Shown one piece after another: positions 48,068 through 58,900 of a stretch of 64,000 nucleotides of DNA (its first letter is position 1; each line of letters opens with the position of its first letter). The stretch lies in the NCBI GenBank assembly GCA_934045905.1, contig OW203769.1:27001705-27065704 (forward strand), given 5' to 3'. The translations under genes were made by a program, and so were the position numbers. The notes under the pieces are model-generated. The model made no database searches and was not told where the DNA came from. It was given only the letters and a program-made list of their open reading frames with translations. This stretch comes from Leuctra nigra (taxonomy: Eukaryota > Arthropoda > Insecta > Plecoptera > Leuctridae).

Positions 48068-48430
48068 TTATTATTTATTATTATTTATTGATTGATACAA
48101 CTTTGACTAATGCTACTATACATGTTTCAATTATTAATAATAGTCAATGTTCTTAAGTGCACTTATTCGTCGGTTGTTGTAGATTTTGTAAATTCATGTC
48201 GGAACAACGGACTTCATCCTCTTCCTCAATTCTTTATTGTTCTGGGGAAGTGGCTCCACGACGCTGGCAGCCAGATTGTTCCACAATCTGATCCCATGCG
48301 CTGCGAGAGAGAACTTGCCAGTGTCTGTTCGCGGCTGCAAACGACTGCAACACTGTCGTGTTTGTAAAACTTTTTCCGCCGTCTGCCAGAAAGTCTGTGG
48401 ACCCATCGTCACTCTTATGACTAGTGCCAC
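48068..48430 (-). pseudogene. LINE 3' relic with reverse transcriptase C-terminus
   Basis: The minus-strand frame at 48430-48194 ends with FSLAAHGIRLWNNLAASV, the WN-L motif typical of the C-terminal end of Jockey/CR1-like reverse transcriptases. An A/T-rich 3' end with an AATAATAAATAATAA tail follows at about 48095-48068. The catalytic part is missing, so it is 5'-truncated and dead. Confidence 0.6.
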
Positions 48431-48881
48431 AGGCTATCTTGTAGTAAATCAGGGCATCAGGGCAAACATTACAACAAGGGTGTGTTTTGGGGGTTTGGAT
48501 CGAATGATTGATTATATTTCTAAAAGTGTTATAGTACCTTTGTTTACAATATTATACATTATTCCGTGTAGCATTGATAACATCAGACTAACTACAATCT
48601 TTGTCTGTCTCATTTCAAATCCACGTTTCACATCAAATGGGAAAAATTAGAAGTTTAATAAATTTTAATATATTTAATTTCATTCATACAATATTCACAC
48701 TTCACATTGTGTGCATGTGTTCATGTAGTACATAACTAACAAATGAACTAAATAAATAATAAAAATCTTAAGTTGTTACTTTCATGCTATGCTTCCTACT
48801 TATTGTAGAATCCACAAGATTCCTGTATTTTCCTACTTGCTGGAGGAGACTGCCTAAAATTCAATGATATTTAATAACCAC

Positions 48882-48950
48882 TAGAAAATGCTCAGTGTGA
48901 CGCGTTGATGAGCGAGCACCGATACGTGCAACATATCCAAAAAATACGGT
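48882..48950 (+). repeat. 5' block of the MDN1-intron repeat family
   Basis: CTAGAAAATGCTCAGTGTGA followed by CGCGTTGATGAGCGAGCACC matches the 5' block of copies at 8994 and 10404. A family-like segment with 'cgaccaatcagaagatacc' reappears at about 50030-50110, so a longer interrupted copy is possible. Confidence 0.6.
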
Positions 48951-49194
48951 CCACTGAATCCAATTTATAACTACTACTATATTGACATTTTATTGCAACT
49001 TCCCAATTTTCATATTATACTCTGGATCAGTGGTCCTTAAACTTTTCTTTTTCCCGGCCAATCTTAAAATATATTCGCCCTTTTTTACCATTGGTTATAG
49101 AATATAATTCCTCATTCACAAAGATAACTGTAATAGGATGAATCGAAAATAATATGTATATATTGGGGGAGGATTGAGGTAGGTAGAGTTTGGT

Positions 49195-49435
49195 AACATG
49201 AAGAGAATGGATATTTGGTATTGGAAGAATGCGGCCAGAAAAGAGTTGGAATCAATAAATGTTGAAGTGTTGGAAGGCCTAGAGCACAGTGGAAGAGTTT
49301 GATTGAAGAAGATGTGAGGTCAAGAGGAGAAGACTGGAAGATGGTTGAGGAGGGACGGTGGTGGGAGGATGACGACTTCTGGAATGGTTTAAACTTTAAT
49401 TACGAAGATGGAGGTGGAAGAAAGTAAGAATGAAG
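49195..49435 (+). pseudogene. RTE-type LINE relic, C-terminal tail only
   Basis: The frame reads VGRPRAQWKSLIEEDVRSRG, EDWKMVEEGRWWEDD. It aligns with [20 protein letters not shown] and [12 protein letters not shown] at the end of the 22.4-25.5 kb element. Stops upstream and the absence of the RT core show decay. Confidence 0.65.
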
Positions 49436-50701
49436 AAGAATCTGATGAAATTTCAACCGGTCCGGCTAGCCGGTTGAGACCGGTAGCCTATGTCTGGCTA
49501 GACAATAATGAGTGTATGCTTTTGGAAAAAGGGTATGAAATAATACAAATTGATTTTCTTTATTTTCATTTTATATTAGTACAATAAGTCTGTATTTTTG
49601 TGAAAACTGTTTGCGCACGAATTAATAGGGGGACTGGAGGAGGCCAGCGCATTCGCAATGTGCGGGTCCGGGCCGCACAGACCCGGAAAAGTTGTGAAAT
49701 TCCACAGGGAATTAGGACAATTTCTATGCGTTTTGGACAAAAATATTCGTCGATTTCGATTTGTTATTTAGACACATGAGTATTTTTTATCACAATTATA
49801 AGAATAAGTTTAAATTAATATAGGAGAGAATGGGAGATTATAAGTACGCACACTTTTAACACAAATAATATATATTTTCTTCGATTTGGTAAAAGCTGAA
49901 CTATTCTTTCAAGGCTTCGCAGACCCAGACAGACCCATGAGCCGTGAAGTGGATAAATTGTCTTGAATATGTCAAAACTCTTAAAAATACAATTAGTCCG
50001 TAAATATTAAGATGAGTCAAATATGGGATAATGTTGGTCGATATCACAATGCAAAATTGGAACTTTATTGAAATTTAATTTTCGACCAATCAGAAGATAC
50101 CAATTCGTTAAATTTTTAAACGCTCAGAACGTCTTCGTGAATCGTGAGTGATTTCGAGGTAATAAAAAATGTATATTGTACTATGAAGAAAATAAAATGC
50201 ATTTACTTGAAATAAAATTAGTACCTATGTAACGTTAGGGAGTAAACAACAGATTTTTGTACTTTCCCAATAATATTCTCAAAATAATAATAATAATAAT
50301 AATTTATTTTGGTCAATGGAATTGTTTTTGTAAAAAAACAGTTAAAGTAAGTTTAATCAAAAAAGTATTTTATTACAAATCATTATTTGTTAAAAAAAAC
50401 TTTATTAACTTAAAAAAATTGTTTTAGACCTTTATACAATTTAAAGTGGAGTCTTTGTTCATCGGAATTAATTTTAAATTGAAATCATCCCTTGACGTCA
50501 AACCCTTACCAGCCCCTTACGGGCAGGTCACTCTTAACATAAAACAAGTATCGTAACATTAATATGTATAATTTTATAATCGTTTGCGAAGTGTCAAATC
50601 CTAAATCGCATCATAATTTTGAAAGATAGTAAGTATAAATTTGAACTCTTTCCACCCCTCTAACGGGGGAGGATATGAATATTGGGGAGGGTCCTGGCGC
50701 T

Positions 50702-51105
50702 CTAGGGCAAGCCTTTCTTCAAGCTTAAGAGTACTCGCTCCACTCCCAAAAGTGCTTTGACTTTGTCATCATACGGCACCAGCGTGAGTTTAGCAGCGCT
50801 GATGTTGCTCCTTTTGACACCGCCCTGGCCCAGCACATTGCAGCACCGAGCTTGCAGGAAGAAATCAGCAGTCTTCATATCCTTGACGCGTTTGTTATAA
50901 TCAGGTCCCAGCTTCCTCATCATACGGGACTTCGTCTTCACGCCAAGCAGAGGGCCGAGGTCGTTCAGAAGAACCCATCTGTCAGTTGGCGAGTGATCGC
51001 AAAGGTGATAGAGCGGCGGCAGAACCGCGTCGCTCAGTTCAAACTCGATGCAATCCGGGTCCCAGGGAGGATCCTGCTGGACGCTCAAACCACTGGTAGA
51101 GGGTC
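50702..51105 (-). CDS. Unrecognised terminal exon, minus strand (partial gene)
   Basis: An open frame of about 134 codons ends at a stop at 50702. Its upper edge is a good 3' splice site (TTTACTTTCTCCCAACAG) on the minus strand, so it is read as a last exon beginning with two bases of a split Gly codon at 51105. It encodes segments such as DPPWDPDCIEFELSDAV, RWVLLNDLGPLLGVKTKSR, RVKDMKTADFFLQARCCNVL and LVPYDDKVKALLGVE. Codon use is GC-richer than the flanks, as in the other real exons here. I do not recognise the family. No upstream exon was found before the Jockey-like element and the gap. It could also be a retrogene fragment. Confidence 0.5.
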
Positions 51106-51526
51106 CTGTTGGGAGAAAGTAAACAATGATCACCACTTCGGACTTGCAGGAACTTGCGCCCAGTGTTGAATCAAGGCATTCCTGAGGGGGGCGAGTGCCC
51201 CCGGTGCTGGGCCTGTGCCCCCCCCCCCCCCCCCTCTCTCAGGGGGAAAATATTATATTTCCGCACAGACACTTTCTTCTGTGCTTATCTCAATTCACAA
51301 ATTAGTTATGTGTCTTTTTAAATTAGCACAAAGAAACATCTTATAACAATACCCTTACGGCGTTTCATATTTTCAAAAAAATTAAACCCAACATTTTCCC
51401 CGACTTTAACACCTTTTGCACTGTCATTCTTGTAATTCTAGACCTACCCCCCCCCCCCCCCCCCCCCCCCGGCTATATTGTCAACACTGCTTACGCCTCC
51501 TGAATGGAGATCATTAGAATATTAAT

Positions 51527-51965
51527 AGGAAAACGCTCAGTGTAACGCGTTGGTGAACGAGCACCGACGTGCCTAACACGATACACGACGATGTGTCGTG
51601 ACTACATTTCCAAAAATCTCTTTTGACAACTCTTTCTAAACTCTTTAAATGCCAAGAAGTCTGTATATACTTGACCGATTTTGTTGAACGAGTATAAAAA
51701 AATGAGAAAATGTTGGTTTTGATCACCATGACAAACTTGAAATTAATCCGAGAGTTTTGATTTCCGATCAGTCGGATGATCTTTTAATTTTTAACAGATT
51801 GGAGGAGGATTTTACTGAATCTTTAAAATTTAAAAAAAATGTTTGTCCTGGCAAAATGTTAAAATGATCGGACAAAACAATTTTTTTTTTTATTTGAACC
51901 ATTCAACGGTTAAAAAATGTCTACAAACCACTGAGTTTGTGACATGGCAGTGGTGACGGTTTGTT
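51527..51965 (+). repeat. Diverged member of the MDN1-intron repeat family
   Basis: It starts AGGAAAACGCTCAGTGTAAC GCGTTGGTGAACGAGCACCG. Internal phrases match copy B, such as 'gttttgatcaccatgacaaa', and a diverged dyad 'gatcagtcggatgat' stands where B has 'gaccaatcagaagat'. The end is not sharply defined. Confidence 0.55.
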
Positions 51966-51982
51966 CCGTTGGAGGTGCTGGT

Positions 51983-51998
51983 GGCCCTGATAAGGGCC
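51983..51998 (-). other. Histone-type 3' stem-loop sequence
   Basis: On the minus strand it reads GGCCCTTATCAGGGCC followed by ACCAGC. This is a perfect 6-bp stem with a 4-nt loop, the layout of replication-dependent histone mRNA 3' ends. The loop, TATC, differs from the usual TTTC. It lies about 215 bp downstream of the Jockey-like ORF on the same strand. No histone gene is nearby. Confidence 0.4.
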
Positions 51999-52215
51999 GT
52001 TCGCGACGTTTCGAAGGATGTACTTCCTTCATCTTCTGGCGGTTGACTGCGACGATGTTCGCTTCCTGTCTATCGTGTTAGAACAATGAATATTCTAACG
52101 GGTTGTCTGGTACCATGTATAAAATACGTTTATAACCCAGCCTTCTAGAATATTGCTGCTCGGGTAGGGGTTCTTCAGATGCGTCGTCTGCTGACGCTGG
52201 GTGGAGTCTCACGGA

Positions 52216-53412
52216 TTACTCCATGAACAATGACATGGGACGCTTGTAGCGGTCCCATGGGCTGACAGTGTAGAGTAGTTGATCCCTGATGAGCTGGTTG
52301 GGCGCCTCGTCCAGGGACTCGTAGAGCTGCTCTGCCTGCTGCATGAAGAAGTCCTCGATGGTGGGGACTTGAAGATCTCGATGGATGTCGGCGTTTCTGA
52401 TGAACCATCTCGCCGAAGTGATTCGTCGTAGTGCTTTGTTCTGGACGATCTGCACTCGCTTCTTCACAGCCTCCGAGCACCAGCTCCAGACCGGAGATGC
52501 ATAAGTCAATGTTGGCCTGATAATCGCTGTGTAGAGCAAGAGCTTGTTTTTGAGGCTCATGTCAGGGTTCCTGAACAGCGGTGTTAATGCTGCCAGCTTT
52601 CCAATTGCTCTGGAGCAGATGGTGTCCACATGCTGGCTGAAGTTCAGGCGGAAGTCGAGGGTCACCCCGAGGTACACGCTCGAGGGTTCCCAGCCTATCT
52701 GCTGGCCGTTAATTGTGATGACGGGGGGAATCAGACCATTATTCTTCGTGAAGAGGGTTGCCTTGGTCTTGTCGGCGTTGATGGCGATTCTCCACAGCGC
52801 ATACCATGCCATTATGCGGTTAAGGGATGGCTGAAGATATGTGCCGAGCAGCTTCGTGTTCTTGGACTGGGCAATAACAGCCAAGTCGTCTGCATACAGG
52901 CCTAACTTGGTTTCAGGCAAGTCAGCTGGGATGTCATACGTGTAGATGTTAAATAGGTCCGGTGAGAGCGTAGAACCTTGAGGCACCCCAGCAGAAATCT
53001 TCTTGACAGATGAGTTCACTCCTAAGTAGGTTACATAGAAAGTTCTGTCAGTCAGAAATGATCTTATGGTTTCTATCAAGTAGGGCGGAGCTTGGAGCCG
53101 GTAAAGCTTGAGAATAAGTCCTTCGTGCCACACGCGGTCAAACGCTTTGGCAACGTCTAAGAAGACGATGCCTGTCTGCTTCTTGTTGTTGGATCCTTGA
53201 GTGATGATGTTCGTCACTCTCAGGAGCTGCTGTGTGGTGCTGTGCTTTGGTCTGAATCCAAACTGTTCTGGAGGGAGCACTGCGATCTCCGAGATATGCG
53301 CCATGAGACGACGCTGAAGGACACGTTCCAGAAGTTTGGCAATGTTGCTCAGCAAACTGATCGGTCGATAGTTGCGTGGATCTCTCGGTGATTTTCCGGG
53401 TTTTTGGAAAAC
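52216..53412 (-). pseudogene. Jockey-like non-LTR reverse transcriptase, 5' end lost in assembly gap
   Basis: About 398 codons are open from the gap edge to a stop at 52216 (minus strand). Blocks in order: NYRPISLLSNIAKLLERVL, PEQFGFRPKHSTTQQLLR, VFLDVAKAFDRVWH, ISAGVPQGSTLSPDLFNIYT, catalytic LYADDLAV, and SSVYLGVTLDFRLNFSQHV. The C-terminal part is TLTYASPVWSWC, KALRRITSARWFIRN. These are hallmarks of Jockey-clade elements. No internal stop or frameshift is seen, so this part may be intact. The endonuclease and ORF1 cannot be seen because of the run of N. Confidence 0.88.
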
Positions 53413-53612
53413 NNNNNNNNNNNNNNNNNNNNNNNNNNNNNNNNNNNNNNNNNNNNNNNNNNNNNNNNNNNNNNNNNNNNNNNNNNNNNNNNNNNNNNNN
53501 NNNNNNNNNNNNNNNNNNNNNNNNNNNNNNNNNNNNNNNNNNNNNNNNNNNNNNNNNNNNNNNNNNNNNNNNNNNNNNNNNNNNNNNNNNNNNNNNNNNN
53601 NNNNNNNNNNNN
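53413..53612. other. Assembly gap (200 N)
   Basis: Exactly 200 unknown bases, a conventional placeholder length. The real missing length is unknown. It truncates the Jockey-like element. Confidence 0.99.
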
Positions 53613-54489
53613 GTTTGGAGCAGTTTAAATAAAATTGGGATATCTTTTTAAATAGATAATAATTGTTTAACAATTCATGCGATCAAGCTGATTATTTTTT
53701 TTAGTGCACAAAACATTGAAAAAAATATATATTGAAAGTTAAAGTTTCCTTCAAGTTTCCTAGTGAAAAATTAATGGTGATTTTGGCAAATCGCTATAAA
53801 AACAAAATAGCGGCCCAAAAATTGGTAAACTTTCGTTTATAAAATTATGTAGGTAGTCCTTAAACATTGTCATAAACATTTTATAATTAGTTTTGGGTTG
53901 GACCCTTTTTTCAGTCAAGTGACTGGAGTAAAATTCAAATAATTTCCCTCTGATTGTTTTGCATCCCATTGGTGGTTGTTATTTGAAGCACTTGATTGGC
54001 TGTTGGTTTGGCGCTCAATCAACAAGTGTTGAACAACATTTTTTTGTGTTCTTTCGTCTGCTTGTCCTCATAATTATTTTGATTTGTATGTTGCATTAAT
54101 GAAGACGTAGTAGGTACCTAGTGTATCTTTCTTATCATTAACTCAACGTTAAAGATTCGTGTAAGTATTCGTTTTTATATGACTTCTCTGAACTGGTTAA
54201 AAAATATAAACAATATCACGTGCACATTTGAGGTTATGTGTAGGAAGCCTATCTAAAACAAGGCCAGTCGGGACTATTTCTTTAACCTGAAAATCCCGGC
54301 TGTCGGGATTTTAGTCACTACCCCTATCTATCTACCTACCTAGCCCATTATTCCAGGGCCTAACTGTTGACAAGAATGTATAGGCACTAGGGTTGCTAAC
54401 TATCTAATTCCGGACATTGCAGCTCTAAAAATCTTGGGTTAAATTTTTACCCTCTCACAAAAACGGTAGGTATTTTGGGGAAAATACGC
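53613..54489. other. Intergenic, nothing recognised
   Basis: A/T-rich sequence directly after the gap. No Jockey-like coding sequence resumes here. No long frame or RNA gene was found. A TAGGTAGGTA-like run and 'aaaatcccggctgtcgggat' (a small palindrome near 54285) are the only structure noticed. Confidence 0.5.
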
Positions 54490-54888
54490 ATTATTATTAT
54501 TATTATTATTAAGTTTATATTCTCAACAGAGCCAAGCTCCACTAGTGAGAATGTAATATAGAGAAGGGAGGAGAGGAAACCCGGTACCGGCATGTAGCCT
54601 ACTCCTGACGAAAGATACCAAGGGGACCAACGGCTTAACGTCCCTTCCGAAGGACGGTGTAACATTCACAGCACAAGCCTCCACAACCCGCGCCGTCGAG
54701 AGACTGATAACAGGTGGAGGGAGGTCGTCACACTAACCCCCAAACACCCCAGTCTCTCTGGCCCAACGGCAGCAACCTGGCAAGGCAGAGTTGAATGGTC
54801 ACCCATCCAATCGCTTACCACGCTCAATGTTGCTTAACCTCGGTGATCTAACGAGAACCGAGGTATCCAACACACCAGCCGTTGGGAT
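54490..54888 (-). mobile_element. 5S rRNA-derived SINE
   Basis: Read on the minus strand from 54888: CCAACGGCTGG, ACCTCGGTTCTCGTTAGATC, ACCGAGGTTAAGCAACATTG, AGCGTGG, and GATTGGATGGGTGACC. This is the order and wording of 5S rRNA, including its internal RNA polymerase III promoter region. An unrelated body follows with a hairpin-like GTCCTTCGGAAGGGACGTTA motif, common in 3' ends of LINE/SINE partners. It finishes in an (AAT)n tail at 54510-54490. This matches SINE3-type organisation (5S head, LINE-like tail). Confidence 0.85.
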
Positions 54889-55090
54889 AAAATGAATATG
54901 GTCTCACACGAAATCAATGGTGGGTGGTAGGGGGGGGGGGGGGGGGGGGGTAGAGGCATAGTGCACTACAAATTTTAAAATCGCCCAAATGTCGCCCAAA
55001 TACGATATTTTACGGAAAACACTCTGCTCAGGCAACAATGGGGGGTCTGGGGGGAGGGCCCCCAGCAAGTCGCAGGCCCGGGAAAATTTT

Positions 55091-55385
55091 GAATTTCATG
55101 AATGAAATAGAGCCATTTCTCTGCATTTTAGACTAGAAATTTTGGCGATTTCGATCACCTAAAATGGCTAGTTCACAATTATGGAAATTAAGTTTCAAAG
55201 TATTAGTTAGTTTCCATATAATATATATCCATATATTCCCATATATATTTCCATATATTATATGGAAACTAACTAATACTTTGAAACTTAATTTCCACTG
55301 TGAACTAGCCATTTTAGGTAATCGAAATCGCCAAAATTTCTAGTCTAAAATGCAGAGAAATGGCTCTATTTCATTCTTGAAATTC
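55091..55385. repeat. Near-perfect palindrome upstream of SMC6
   Basis: The arms, about 135 bp, include GAAATAGAGCCATTTCTCTG, 'attttggcgatttcgat', and AACTAACTAATACTTTGAAA with its complement. The centre at about 55235 is an ATATATCCATATATTCC run. No coding capacity; MITE-like. Confidence 0.85.
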
Positions 55386-55931
55386 TTGAAATTTTTTAGA
55401 TAATATTATTTTCTAAAAAATTTGCATTATGGAAGGATATTGCGTAGTCGCCCAAATTGGCGATCAGCGACAACACCAAAAAGTTGGTCGCCATACGGTA
55501 GGGTCAAGTCGCCCAAATTGCGACAAGTCGCCCAATCACCAATCTGGCAACCCGGGCATACCCAGTGTAAGTTTAATATTTTAAACAATTCCAGACATTA
55601 AGCTGTCCGGAAGGAGGTAATTCCGGCATCTGGATAATGTTGTCCAATTCTGGAGTGTCCAGATAATATCTGGACGGTTGGCAACCCTAGTCACAACTAA
55701 TTACCTATACTCTCTATGGATAGTTACACCCTACGTTATACTGACATACAGTTATCTTTTGCATTAATAAGTGTAGGTAGCCTAATATTCGACTAATGAT
55801 TAGTGTGTCTTGTGAGTTTTATCTGGATTGGTTGGAAGCAAAATGCTTTCATCATAACGTATATTCTGATCCACCATTAACGTTAATTTCTTTCAGGTCT
55901 TTCCTTACCGGCAAGAAGTTAGCCTTTCACG

Positions 55932-58900
55932 ATGCCTAAAAGAAAGTCAACAAATCAAGATAGCGACATGCCTCCGACTCAGTCCAGGCGACTGAGCCAG
56001 ATAGTAAGTAAACAATTGTATACGATTCTAAAGGAAAAGATTCTGTCTATAGCCGATTCACAAGGCAGTTCCAAACTTCCCAAGCTTGCCAAAGTTCTGA
56101 ATCGCTGTTTCAAAAACTACTGTCTGAACTACCCAAACTTAATTGAAATGATAGATTGAATTTGGACTTTTTTACTTTCAACAAAGCTCTAATTAACGGC
56201 CAAGTCACTTAACACATTAACACATTGAATGAGCTTTTATAACGTAGGTAGGTACAGTGAGATTCAGAAGAAAGCGGTCGGAGTGCACACTGCCTGGCAG
56301 AGGGGCACTACGACCGCTTTCTTCTGAATCTCACTGTACACCCAACAAATCATAAAAAGGTATTTGAACGAAACAGATTGGCTGCTGGTCAGGCTCCTTG
56401 ACATCAATCCTTGTTATTATCAATGAAATCAGAGCTCACCTACTAGAGGTAGCTTACGAGTTAGCATAGACTTCATCGGATGATGACATCACTCTTTTTT
56501 CAGACACTCCATTTCTTTCAAATACCGTTTTATGAACTGTCGAGTGTACTACCTACCTATACAGGTTCAAAACGTGAAAGCTCAAGAATTTTCCTCCTGG
56601 GTGATGCAGTTAAAAACAAAACAAAAACACACAATCAGAGAAGTGGTGCACGATTATGGTTTTATTTGACAGGATTTGAAGGCAGGCGGCGTGATCATGA
56701 AGTTGACTTTAACTGACTTCATGTGTCATGAAGCGATGGAGATCGACCTGAATGCGAACATCAACTTCGTGGTGGGGCGGAACGGCAGTGGAAAGAGCGC
56801 TATTACCAATGCGTTGGTCGTTGGCCTCGGAGGAAGTGCCAGGGACACCGACAGAGGAAGATCGGTGATAGGTAAGTGACATCACTTCCCTTATATCACA
56901 CTGCAGGGTCCGACACTCGACTTGCGCTTTGTATACATTAACATTTTATTAATGAATTAATCAATGCCATATTTAGTAAGCAACATTACATTACATATCT
57001 ACAAAATATATTACTACCTACCAAGCCGAATGTACTAACTAATTGAAGTATAGGTTTTTATCTACCTAGTAGTTTTTATAGAAATTCTATTTCAATGCAC
57101 AAATTATAATTTGGGTGTACAGCGGGATACATCACAGAAATAGAACTTTCAATATATTTAAATTGGTACCTAGGTACCCTACTCTTTTACTAAAAGTAGA
57201 CTTGTCCTACACGTTATTACTGGACTCACAATTTATTGAGTCATATTGATGAGCACATTTTTAAATATATAAAAATTCTTCAAGTTTACCAGTGCAGTTT
57301 AGAATAGAGAAAATTTTCTCAGATTTCTGTTTCCAGAGGTGCCCAGTTTGAATCCCAGCTCTCCGAAGACGCTAATGTTGGGAATAGGGACGGCTCCAGG
57401 AATTTTTGATAGGGTGGGCAGTGAGCGGCGGACAATTATTTAGGGTTGGCACTAGGGATGGAGAAAATATCGATATATCGATATATATCGATATCAAAAA
57501 AATATCGAAATATCGATACCTGAATATATTGAATATCGATATATTGAAATATCGATATATCGAAATATTGATATATTGAAATATTGAAATATTGAAATAT
57601 CGAAATATCGAAATATTGAAATATCGATATATTGAAATATTGAAATATCGAAATATCGAAATATCGATATATCGAAGCTTTACTGTATGATACAACTATA
57701 TTCTTAATTGAAGTTTATACCAACTATGGCAAAATAATTCATATTTGCAGTGCAGCGTTTATCAGATTTTAGGACAATTTCTCAGATTATTCACATTTCT
57801 TTCTTATCTGGCCGGTGACCCTATATTTTGGAACGGCTGTGTTATTTCTATTTAAATTTTCTTTTGAATTTCCTATCAGTTTTAGGAGCAATTTAAGGCA
57901 TATATGCGATATATTAATATTTCCATACCTACATCGAAATATAATATTGTCATATATCAATATTTCGATATTTCAATGTATCGATATTTCAATATTTCGA
58001 TATTTCGATATTTCAATATTTCAATATATCGATATTTCGATATTTCAATATTTCAATATATCGATATTTCAATATATCGATACTTCAATATATCGATATT
58101 TCGATATTTCAATATTTCAATATATCGATATATCGATATATAAATGATATCGATAGTCGATATCAAAATCCAGATTCGCTCCATCCCTAGTTGGCACAAC
58201 ATTTTTCCATTGAAAGGTTAAAAAAAAGCCATGCCCCGCAGGGTGTTTTTCGGATTTTTACCTACCAAGTGATGATAATCCTAAGTTTGTCTTTCATCTC
58301 TTCATCATTTCGTCAACCCATTTTGTCTTCAATCATATCCAAAAAAGTTCCTGCAACAAGAGGTAAAAACGCTGGCGCTTGCACCGTTCCTGCAACAAGA
58401 GGTAAAAACGCTGGCGCTTGCACCACCTTAAATTCTGAACATTATAAAATCACCAGCCGCCATGTCGTTAGCACAGATGGTAATTTATATGAGATAGGTA
58501 CTTACCTATTTAAATATTTTAGAAATAAAATATGGAAACTGATACTTTTAAACTAAATTTAAAATTTCCATAAAAAACTAGCAGTTTTAGGAGATGAAAA
58601 TACTAGAATTTCAATTGGCTCCTCATTCGTAAGCAGAGTGTTTTACCAGAAATTAGTTTTGACTTTTGACATTCATGCACACGTGACACATTGATAGGTA
58701 TTTTATATATCTGTTCAGATTTTGTGAAGAATGGCGCGCAGAAGGCAGTTGTTGAGATCACGCTGAACAATGCCGGTCCATTGGGGTACAAGAAGGACCT
58801 CTACGGAGACCGAATCCTCGTCGTGCGGACGCTGTCGAGTGGATCATCGGGCTACAAGATCAAGGCTGCTAATGGTGAGCTCCTCCTACGTGCGCTGAAG

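Noticed and set aside
55932..56159. Independent 75-codon gene
   Set aside because: A strong donor (ATA|GTAAGT) after codon 24 joins in phase to the next SMC6 exon, so the remaining codons are intron.
57372..58147. Frames of the ISIFRYFNIS type
   Set aside because: Translation of the ATCGATAT/ATTGAAAT repeat blocks inside the hAT-type element.
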